From Chlorophyllum brunneum (taxonomy: Eukaryota > Basidiomycota > Agaricomycetes > Agaricales > Agaricaceae), in assembly GCA_963576785.1 (NCBI GenBank), contig OY756147.1, forward strand, positions 2,232,001-2,296,000: a stretch of 64,000 nucleotides of DNA, written 5' to 3'. The position numbers and the translations under genes were made by a program. This document shows positions 41,462-51,345 of the stretch, piece by piece; position 1 is the first letter of the stretch; each line of letters begins with the position of its first letter. A model generated the notes under the pieces. That model did no database searches and was not told the DNA's origin. It saw nothing but the letters and a program-made list of their open reading frames with translations.

Positions 41462-42615
41462 TCACCGGAACGAGGCCAGGAAATTCACCACAGAGACACA
41501 GGGCTCTATCTGGTGCGTCTCTCGAATAATATTCCGAAATTCGTCTAATCCCAGTTCAGCCTCTGCAGCGGGTTTCCCTACACGCTCTCTTGAATTACCC
41601 CGTTCTGAGTCTTCTCCAAATGGTTTGAAGAGGTCAAATTTGCAGATTCAAATACCTCAACCACGTTCTTCATCCAAGGACGACAATGATGAGGAAGACC
41701 CATCGCCTACTCCTCTCCCTGGTCCTGAGAGTGCTCCAGGCCATCCATTCGCCCATTCCACTGCCAAACTCGAACTTCTGGGCCCCTCGTCAGCTGATAA
41801 GAGCGGTATAGATATAGAAGAGGAAGCGCAGCTATACGACGAACTACGTCGAACAGCAAAACTCCAGCTACCACCGGTGAGCTATTCAGAAACTCTCCTA
41901 AGAGATTCTACCCCTCATTTCAACCCCTAGGTGTCGCAATCTACTTCCAGACCTAAGAATAGGCGTCGCCGTTCATCACCGCCACCTCCATCTATCCTCT
42001 CAAATGATATTTTTCTTGCTGATAACACTGGTGAATCGTCGTCGAAATCGTTTGCACAAGATGTTTGTATTACTGGGTGGACCAGTGTTGGAGACGCCCC
42101 GCCTCCGAGTGCGGGTGTCAAGAAAAGTCTTAAAGCTGCCGCTCATGGTAGTGGTAGTGCCTACATCGGTGAGTGGCTCTTCTCCATTGTTCCCCCCTAA
42201 CTGATAAGCTTACCCCGGATCTTCTAGTTTATGACTGCTTGATAACAACAAAAGAGGCGAGTTTCCCTACCCCCGGTTATCCTCTACTTCGCTTATACCA
42301 TTGGTTTACAACCTCCAGGGTACTACTATACACGTTCTGAAGCGATATACCTCATTTGTCGAACTCGACACCGCTCTTCGACGGACACTATCTGTACGTA
42401 ACCTGATTCTTGTCACAATCATTAAACTCACCTACCCACTCCGTCAGCGGCACCTTATCCCCCTCATTCCACCTCTCCCACCAAAGAATCCTCTAGCACG
42501 ATACCGGCCTGCATTTCTTGACCGTCGTCGTCGGCTTTTACAATACTGGCTAGCGAACATTCTACTACATCCAGAAATTGGTGGAGCTCAAGTTGTGAAG
42601 AAATGGGTCATTTAG
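41425..42615 (+). CDS. PX-domain protein (Ypt35-like)
   Basis: Spliced from five or more exons. Exon 1 from ATG 41425 (MPESLPPPPPQTFTGTRPG) ends at about 41511 and joins, via an acceptor CTCTGCAG near 41570, to AGFPTRSLELPRSESS. A Pro/Ser-rich disordered region and an acidic patch (DDNDEEDPSPTP) follow. The C-terminal PX (phosphoinositide-binding) domain is spread over small exons: AYIVYDCLITTKEG, TTIHVLKRYTSFVELDTALR, HLIPLIPPLPPKNPLARYRP, and LDRRRRLLQYWLANILLHPE to WVI-stop. The PPLPPKN and RRxxLQYWL blocks are typical of PX domains that bind PI3P on endosomes and vacuoles. The intron after TTKE seems to use a GC donor (GCGAGT at 42257). The family is clear; the Ypt35 likeness is inference. 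Confidence 0.75.
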
Positions 42616-43949
42616 TGAACATGGGTTATTGGTCGGGTTTAGGACTTTGTTGAGACAAGACGCGAGGACTGTACGCACAGAGGTCATGACCAACGGATTA
42701 TTTTGATCCCGTTTGTTGTTAATTTAGGTGGCACGCCGAGGTAGTGAGGGCAGGGCCGGTTACTAGGCAAATATAACGAGTCTCCACATGCCATAAAAAT
42801 CTGCATTTGTACTATTGTATACCTGGACGTCGACGTTTAATAAATTGTTATCGTTGAAGGATCTCGACCCTCGGAATATGTCGAGACCAACTGGGTGGAG
42901 GATGTTGCGAGGCGCAGGACTGGAGCTCAAAAGTTGGATTCTTTTATATGTTTTCTCTTCACCGTAACCTAATACCCTAGATCGTCCGCAGTGTTTATGG
43001 GATAGAACATGGTGACTTTGAGTGCTCAGGTGGGAAATAATATGGGACGACGCTGGAGTAAAATTGACAGAAACAAGGAGATGTAGATTACCTAGGACGT
43101 TGTCCCAGTGGCGACAGAGAGTGTTATTGAGCAGTCGCTTACATCCCCAATTCTGCGAAGCTAGAGAGGATGGTTCTATTGCAATGGGCATTTTCCCACC
43201 ACCGGAGTGCGTCTCATTCCTCGCCGTCCCACAGTACATATATAGCGAGGTGATGTGTAAATTAATGTTGCCGCGAAGTGAACTGGTATGGCTTCGTGGC
43301 GTCAAACTAGTCCGATGTGATACTTTGTGTAAAGCATGCTGCTTACATCACTAATAGTATATCTAGGCAAGCTCGTTGTAACGTAGATGATTGCTTCTTG
43401 ACTCTGAAATACTATCTCGAGTCCCGTGTATCTACTGGTCCTTCCTTTAGTGAGGTCGCCTGCCAACGGCGCCCTTCCACTTTGTCGATAGTTTGTAAGA
43501 GTGAAGATGAAGTGGGCACACTTCACTGAAACTGCACAAGTTTTTTTCCTTTGGCTCTGATTCGTCGTTCATGGACATAGTAGTTGTAGACAAAAATATA
43601 TGTAGTTTGATGAGTCTGGATATATTAATTGGATCGTGCATGGCTGTTGCAATTATGGTCGCCTTTGCAGAAGTGACATTATTGATGACAGCCTTCGGGT
43701 CCAGAGTGGCGTACCCAATGCCTCTATGATCATTGAACCGTCCAGAGATTCCGGTCATTTGGTGCAATCTAACCTGTGATATATTTTAGCGGGATGGGGT
43801 GTGTAGGAACGAATAAAACCTCCGCGCTTATGGAATTTGGTGTGTAGACCTAATTGCTATTAGACGTGGAGTGGTTGTATGAATGAGATTTTTTAGTGTA
43901 GCTGGGTTGGGTATGAGGGTCCCGGTAAAGACATTCGGCTCGGAATTTA
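42616..43949. other. Intergenic, no supported gene
   Basis: Several frames of 60-180 codons exist on both strands (for example 43305-42763 and 43767-43447, minus) but overlap one another and show no recognisable motif. They may include a decayed 3' part of the F-box relic. Confidence 0.4.
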
Positions 43950-44465
43950 TTTGTAATTTGAAGTGACGTCAGGGGTTTGTGGTATCGAGGCGGGGATGAG
44001 GGAGATGGCTTGTTTGTCTGGTATGAATCTGGTATGTACATTTGAAATTCGAGTAGTTGTGATAGGATGTGAGAGGAGATCAGCCTTTATTGTCAGGGAT
44101 CTCCAACGGGATGGGTAAAACCTAAGCAATGGGAAGAGATCCAAAAAATACTGGTCGGCGTCGCGGTCATCCTCTCTGTAGAAAATATGAGAAGGGTATT
44201 GATAGTAAGAGGCGTCCTAGCGGATTTATGAAGCCATTTTTCTACGAAAATCGGTTCTGCATTGGTACATGGGTTGAAGCGGATCCAACTCGTCGTTATG
44301 TGGTGCATGCGCAGATTTTATCAAGAGGAGGATTTCGGTCAGAACTTCGCTCGGGATATTGTTAATTGGTTGACTGTGAAGTGACAGAGAGTCGTATAGG
44401 CAGTCACTGACATCATTTGAGGGTCCGGTGATGCTGGTTTGTTGATGCCAAAGTTTCGATGACAT
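43950..44465 (-). pseudogene. F-box protein relic
   Basis: From the Met at 44465 the minus strand reads a 30-residue lead and then the F-box start INNIPSEVLTEILLLIK. The frame closes at about 44226. A second frame (to about 44093) carries EPIFVEKWLHKSARTPLTIN and a third (from 44144) FYPSRWRSLTIKADLLSH. In agaricomycete F-box proteins these blocks follow each other (F-box, a WL..S...PLTI block, then RW..L). Three frames without clear introns point to a pseudogene, though an unseen intron is possible. Confidence 0.45.
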
Positions 44466-45051
44466 AAGCTTGCATCCGATGTAGATGGCGCCGAAGCTAC
44501 TAGAGGGGTGGGAAGGAGTGGATTTCGCACTCGACCACCATCTTCAATCCCTCAGGCATGTTTGAATCGTACCAAAAGTTGTCCTGAAATGTGAGTTTCT
44601 TGCTTACATTTCGAAAGACCGTATTTGTTCTAATTGGGATTGGACAGGGCTGGAAACGGCTTGATATCACCGTCGAGGGAGTGTCAAGCATGGTCAGCCG
44701 GCGTCGGTTTCAAGTCGACACCTGATGATTGGTTCAAATATCCAGGTGTTGTGTGCGGAACACAGGATTTGGAAGCGGTGCGTTGTTAGTGTGCGAGATG
44801 GGCAGAAACGGGCGGTTTGACGCAATTAACCCGGAATCTTCGTGGTTTATCATCAGCCGAGTCATCCTTTGTGTGTCTAGTACTGGGTTCGATGGACCAA
44901 GTTGGCCTGACTACAAGCCTGATTGGGTCTGCAAAAGGGCGGCTCCGGCAGACTAGGAGGAAGAAGCGGCGTGTGACGAAATGAATGTGTGACACGCTGG
45001 ATTGTGTGGTTGACGGAGGCGAACTGGCGTATTTCAGTCTCTGCCATCACC
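44466..45051. other. Intergenic upstream of the Kre6/Skn1-like gene
   Basis: No gene supported. Holds the upstream region of the plus-strand Kre6/Skn1-like gene. Confidence 0.45.
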
Positions 45052-46825
45052 ATGGATGATCACAGGAATTCTTGGGTCAAGGATTATGAAGAAGTCGACT
45101 TCCGCATCCCCTTCCTGGCAGACAACGGCCGTCATTCTTCCTCAGATCTTCCTCTCCAGGTTCCCGCCGTCATGTCCTCGCCTGCCCCCGCCACTTCCTC
45201 AAGTCCGCCCAAGACACCGCCTTCGACCTTTCGTCGCAGCTTTCCTTCCTCTCCACTTAATCCTTCCGCTCCTTCAGTACCTTCCTCTCTTCGATCCACC
45301 TCGAGACTAAACAGTATGGCTCGCATAGCCCGTGTACCCTCCGAGGAATGTCGCGCTTTTTCAATGTCACATCCTCCTGGGCTCAACCCCATGCCCTCGC
45401 GGGCTTCCATGATCTTGTACCGTTGCGCGGAGCCAGCAACCTCACCCTCATTAGGCACATCCGATCATATCCTTCAACCTCCTCAACCATCTCACATGAC
45501 TCGTTCCTCCACATACTCCACCTCGGGGGATTCCTTCGTTACAATATCATCCGACTCGAAATACCCCATCGCTTCCCTTCCAACCCATGGCGAACGCGGA
45601 TTGATCGCTTACGCATATGATCCTGACCTGGACGAAAAAGATCCACCAGACGAAGAAGACATGATGCACGATCCCAATCAACGATATCACCACAATATCA
45701 GGAAGAGTAAAGGAGGACTCGGATGTTCTCCTCGCGGGTTTTTCAATATCACGACGCTGGTCGCCATGATTATCGCTATCCTCTGTCTCTTCGTCGGATA
45801 CCCGATTATCGCATTTCATCAGGATAACGGACGGACTGTGTTGATAACACACAACACGAGGATCAACGCCACGGGTCAAGCTTCCTTTGCCAACTTCAAA
45901 CCAGGGGATGACGCTCTCGTGGGGTGAGTACTTGTACGCTATCTTTCATTTGTCAAACTGATGTAAACTTAGCTCGTACTCGGATTATATCGATCGCTCT
46001 ACACCTCAGAGTGCATATGCTATTGTCGACACCAACAATATCGCGTACGACTTGGTGTTTTCCGACGAGTTCAACTACACTGGCTCAACATACCGAAATC
46101 GTACGTGTGTCCTTGTCCAAATTCGGAACTCTTCTTCTGACCGCACTACTTTCAGACGAAAATCTATTTTGGGTAGCTCGCGACAACGGCTTGTTTTCCC
46201 CGGATCAGATCACCACACAGGGCGGTCAGCTCGTCTTCCGTATTGATCCCCTCACAACTACGTCTTCGAACGGTCAATATGTCAGCGGCGTCCTAGATAG
46301 CACGGTACCGTTCTGTGTGGGACATGGCTTTGTTGAGGTAGGAATGCTGATGCCGGATGGCACTGCGTCGCGCCTCTTCGTACGTGCTTCTGCTTCTAGT
46401 GATCTGCGTACCCTAATATGAATTACGTTTAGTGGGCTGGAGGTGCGTGGTCGTACACGGACGCAGCGCCACAAACCTTTGTTCCTACCGGTTCCAGTCT
46501 TGGAATGGATACAAGTCTGAGCCTCAGCATCGGTGTCTTCGGTCAGTTATGCCCTATCCTTCATTTGAGCACGGAGAACTGATAAGCGATTATAGCCGAT
46601 AAGATCCCGAGGAATACGCCACTGGAACAGCTTCCTTCATCAGTTACAATAGATTATATGCGGTATTATGAGCAAAGGGCGAACCCTGGATATGCACGAG
46701 GTGGGTGCGACGTGAGTCGTTCCACAGAGAAGACCGCAACGTTGGACTTGTTGCATCGTAAGTATTTTCTCCCTAGTCACCGAGTATGCGATTGAACGCC
46801 CATTTTCTTTTTAGTCCCACGATAG
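45052..46825 (+). CDS. Kre6/Skn1-family protein lacking the GH16 catalytic core
   Basis: The N-terminal half has the layout of Kre6/Skn1 type-II membrane proteins of beta-1,6-glucan synthesis: a Ser/Pro-rich cytosolic tail, RASMILYRCAEPA, STSGDSFVTISSDSKYP, RGLIAYAYDPDLDEKDPPDE, then a membrane segment (ITTLVAMIIAILCLFVGYPI). Downstream exons read [108 protein letters not shown] and GGCDVS. The block with the catalytic [12 protein letters not shown] motif, present in the neighbour at 48666-51259, is missing, and about 200 residues are lost in frame. Introns are canonical and no stop intervenes, so it may be expressed as a non-catalytic paralogue or be an early pseudogene. The last exon (LPR, stop at 46825) is tiny and uncertain. 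Confidence 0.7.
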
Positions 46826-48665
46826 CGCATACCTTGGACAAGACTTGATAACATGCATATAGAATCGCTTTCCATGTTCGATATTCTGATACCCAGCATA
46901 TACCTTTGTTGGTTTCGACTTTGTCGTTCTTTACACACCTATCGTCGCAAAATGGACTTTTTCTTTTCGTCTTTACATAGTTCATTGGACCTTAATCATA
47001 CATACAAGCATCGTTTCTATCAGAACTCTCTACTTTTTTATTTCGTGTATTATTTTCTGCACGAGCGCATCAGGTTAAGTAGCGGTTTGTTTAGTATTGT
47101 TGGTGTCGCGATAGGCGGCGTTATCGACTTTTGATTGTCGCATATTCATTTTGAGTGTACTTGATGGTTATGTTTGTGTCTTAATTTTAGGTTCTTGAAT
47201 GCTTTGAGTTGTGATTTCCGTGAGGCGTCTTTTGGGTAATGATTTCGGTGTAGTTGCCTATTGTGCGGAGATGATGTAGATGAAAAATGAATCAGAAAGT
47301 CTAGAAGGGTTTTGATTATAGTCAAAGTAACATTTAGCCACTCGGTTCACAGTACTTTTGTAGTCTCATGATTTGAGCTATTGTGAACCAAGGTTGCATA
47401 TCAAAATGGAATTAATTATTATATACTTAACAATTTGAGAATGCATTGGTCTGATACTATTGTTTACAAAAATGGCACAAATAAAAATACAGTAATGTTT
47501 ATTTATCTTACACTACTTGTATTTATCTCCAGCTTCGTCAGCGCTGCACTTAGTGTGTGAGATCGAGTAGTGAAGGTTGGGCTGGAGGGCGCGTTAGCGC
47601 ACCGGACCACAGAGTGATGAGCCGCCGGGTGAGCGGGTAACACAACTCGTTGTGGATTTGGGTCTCACTTAGGTGCAGTCGTTCTATGGTTGTACTATCA
47701 AGGCATTGTGAGCAATTACACAACAAGGTGCTAAGATAATGCGAGATGGAATGTTAGTCTGCGGATGCCGTCGGGGCGGGAGGGTGGGAATAAAATTTAA
47801 GGAGTGTGGTGACCGTCGCGACTCGTCGCGCTCTGGTCGAGTGTTGGGATGAGATAGCGAGCGGCTGGTTCCGTGGACGCTGGGTGCCGGCAACTTCCGT
47901 TGTACGGCACCTTGCTCAATTAATATAAGTTATAAAAATATAGACAAGACTTGCAATTTATTCAAATCTTATTCTAATTCATAAAATATTGATAATTTGG
48001 TTAAATAAGATATTATTATTTCATTTTTAATGAGACTGTTACTGATAATATGTTGGGATAGCAGGAATATATATAGTAACCATTACTATTTTCATATATC
48101 TCACACGAAACAAAAAAATTAAAAGACAAGGGGCCAATGTGCGAAAAATCGCCGTTTTCCACATGTCTAGCTAGATTTCAGTTAACATGCAATAAAGATA
48201 AATACATGCTATATACAACACAGGGAGAGGGAGCGTGGCAAAATTGATAGTTTGTAAAAAAACGTGTGTGTCCCAGATAGCAGCAAGGGAACAAAGGGGG
48301 CAGCGGTTTAGTTGAAAGCAAAACACAAGGTGTAGTGGAAGTGGTTTAAAGCAAAGTCCCATGCACGAACTAAAGGATAAAAACACCGGAGTGTACGATG
48401 TGGAAGGTATAGAAAAAAAGAGGGAAAGGAATTGTTCTTTGTCCCGACGAAGGGTGGGGAGTTGCGAATGGCAAGTAGATATATGAGAAGATTATGAAAA
48501 CACCGCCTAGCGATTAAGTGAGCGTGGAATATTGAGAGTCTGAGGAGGAACGAGTGAGTAATAGGAGTGAGCGGGAAGGATGCAGGAGATTAAAAAACGA
48601 GTCAGTTCTAGATAAGCTTTTAAACCCAGATCGTAAGTTCATGGTGTCGATAAACTGGCCAAAGG
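46826..48665. other. Intergenic between convergent Kre6/Skn1 genes, AT-rich with a GC-rich island
   Basis: No gene is supported. Most is AT-rich. A GC-rich island with many CpG lies at about 47540-47920 (listed separately). The 3' ends of both convergent genes fall here. Confidence 0.5.
47540..47920. other. GC-rich island, possible LTR or transposon scrap
   Basis: About 380 bp of high GC (for example GGGCGCGTTAGCGCACCGGA, GCCGTCGGGGCGGGAGGGT, CGTCGCGACTCGTCGCGCTC) between strongly AT-rich flanks. No tRNA or rRNA structure was recognised. A TGTTGGGATAGCAGG at 48050 resembles an LTR start but I could not find its partner end. Confidence 0.3.
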
Positions 48666-51259
48666 CTAACAGCCGCCCTCAGCCAAACTGTTCTTCGGCT
48701 TCGCGTATGGCCACGCGGTTGAGTTCCGATCTTCGAGAACATCAACCCATCAGAGCCAAGCCAACCGATAGTATGGTATTGCTTACCCATATAGGCCTGG
48801 ATATGACTCGCTATGTAATCCGCAGTCGGGAAGTCCTTTGGGTCACAACCGATGTTCACCTGGTCCTTGCGTTGATAGACCCGAACGTAGTCGATGAGGA
48901 ACTCGGAAGGGAACATCATCGTCGTCGTATCAATCGTCTGCCAATTCGCTACGGGAAGGAATAAGCAACTTGGAGTGAAAGCGATGTCTATACTTACGTG
49001 AGATACCCAGATTCAGTACGATGGACATTGGTTCGACGGGGATGAGTCTTTGACCAACACCTGACCCACCAAGGTTAATAGGGTCAGGGCCGACGGCGCC
49101 GGCGCCGACACGGTGAGAAGGAGTGCCATCGACAACCCATTGGACGTAACCTGAAGTGGGATCATTGGGGTCGGACCAATACTCGAAGCCAAAGACTTTG
49201 AAATTTTTGCCTACGCCCTGGAACATGTCACTGGGGACGCGAGTAAGACAGGAGACACTTTGCTGGACGGCGCTGCCATGATAGGTGTTGGCGCGAGTAC
49301 GTGAAGGGTCAAAAATTTCTGCGTTGGCGGTGGTGGAGTTGTCGTACAGGTAGTCGTGTGTGAAAGGAGCAAACTGAGCGCTTTGAGAAACAACTTGGCC
49401 GATGCCGGTGTCCTTGTCCCTTTCAGCCTCGAAAACATCAAGCTCGGGGGCGCCGCGACCCTTGTTATAGACGGGACCGGGGTGATCAGCACCAGGGCAG
49501 GAGCAGGCGCTGAAGAAGATGAGTCAGTTGGTCGAGAAACTGGTTGGAATGACGCACGATAATTTTTGACCAGGTAGCCAACTAAGTTCAAAGTTATACT
49601 TGTCGCGGGAGGCGTCCGAGTGGAGAGCGGCAGGAGGGCTTATACCATCAATGTTTGTCTGGTTGGGAAGAGTGCCGACGTCGCAAGAGTCATATGTATA
49701 CGGCCATGTTCCATCCGTGGTGGCTTGGTATCCTGGTCTGGCAAGATTTCCCATCGTCCAAACACCTGGCCACTGTAAAAATAGTGAGCCGCAGCATGTG
49801 AGAAAGAAGCAAGGAATAGACACTCACGTATCCTTCTGTATTCTCGTCGGGTCCTGGGAAAACGACGGCGACTTCGATATAACCTCGGGTGAAACAAAAC
49901 TTGTTCCAGGATTGCAGCATTCCGCTACGATACTCGAGACCATGGTTGTCAGCGGGAGTGAAGGGTGCAGTGGAACCTAAGGAGGATGAGGATAAATTTA
50001 GAAAGAGCGAAAAAAAAATACACACCAGAAGTAAGGTGGGATTCTCCAGTAACGTCAGAATCCATGGTGATGACAAGAGCGCCATCGCGTGTAGTGACTT
50101 GGGATGGGTCGTACCACTCTACGTCGCCGGTCACACCATACCAGAGATCGACGGCCTCCCAAAAGGGGTCGTCGCCAGGATAAAAAGTCCTGCCGTCCTT
50201 GTTAAATTCGTCGGAAAATACGAGCTCGTAATCTTGGCCATCGAAACCTGTCCGTGTGTGAGCTTGATCTGGAGTCTCAGCATCTATGAGTTCTGGCATC
50301 TGAAAGAGAAAGGGAGTTTGTCCTAGGGCGAGATCAGCCAAAGTAGCTCATGGTAAACGAATGGGGGAATCACCTGTATTATTAACACGGATATTTCCTT
50401 CGATCCGTGCATTTCTTCCGCGGGTGCGCAAAAAGGTAAAGACGGGATAAAATACGAAGAGAGTAAGAAGGGCAAGGATGAGGATGATGAGGACGGTAAC
50501 GTTGAGGATACCTCTCCAGGGAAAAGCGCCTTTGTCGCCCTTGAAACCACCCTTTCTGGAAGGATCGTGGAGGAAATCCTCGTCGTCAGGGGCATCGAGT
50601 TCGTCCTGAGCGGGATCGTAGGTATAAGCCACGAGACCACGCTGGGTGCCTACGACACCAGAAGGGTATTTTGAATCGGCCGAAAAGGAGACGATCGAGT
50701 CACCGGAAGTTGATAGCACGGAATCTCGATTTGAGGGAAATTTGGGGGGCACGAGGAGAGCGTCATGGTCGCTGCCATTGCCGGAGTTGGAAGCGATTAG
50801 GGCCGAAGACGGGCGGTCGCGGTCGTCGGCGAGGCGGTAGAGGATCATAGAGCCTCGGTTGCCGAGGCCAACTGGGGTGGAGGACCCGGTGTAGTGGGGA
50901 GAAAGGAGGGAGCCTTGGGCGGAGTCGTCGTAGGTGGACATGAACTTGGAAAGATGGGTGGATGTGCGGGAGGCGGGTCTTGAGGACAGCGAACGAGCGA
51001 ATGGGTTCTGTGCATGCTGAGGCGAGGCTGGGTTGAGCGGAGAGGACACGAAGGACGCTGAGGAGACGGAGCGGACGGCGGCGCGAGACTGGTGCTGGCC
51101 GGTCGTGAGCGGGGGAGCCTCTTGCATGAGCGGGGAGGGGGGCTGGGAGAGCAGGCGGGAGTCCTCGGGGTGGAGTGGCGGCAGGAAGCCTCGGTCGTCG
51201 GCGTCGAGAGCCAGCGTTCGGCGGGCAGGAGTGCCAAAAGGATTGTCGTTGTCGCCCAT
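48666..51259 (-). CDS. KRE6: Kre6/Skn1 beta-1,6-glucan synthesis protein (GH16 fold)
   Basis: Type-II membrane glycosyl hydrolase-like protein needed for cell-wall beta-1,6-glucan. From ATG 51259 ([20 protein letters not shown]) a disordered cytosolic tail runs to [14 protein letters not shown] and [19 protein letters not shown], then a membrane helix ([20 protein letters not shown]). The luminal GH16-like domain follows: [74 protein letters not shown], the catalytic box [12 protein letters not shown] near 49430, [12 protein letters not shown] and [11 protein letters not shown] final small intron (donor GTAAGC near 48786) joins SHIQAYM to [20 protein letters not shown] and Cys-stop at 48666, as in the family. 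Its start is only 86 bp from the stop of the next gene upstream. A Met 21 bp further out is possible. Confidence 0.85.
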
Positions 51260-51345
51260 CCCAGCTGATGAGAAAAACAATCCCTCCCAACCCTGCTATT
51301 GTCACCCGTCACACCCCCACTCAACAACAGTCACCCGTGCGAACT

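Noticed and set aside
47560..47680. tRNA-like look of the GC-rich stretch (GGCGCGTTAGCGCACC)
   Set aside because: I could not fold a cloverleaf with anticodon and T-arm, and there is no GGTTCGAAT-type B-box at the right distance.
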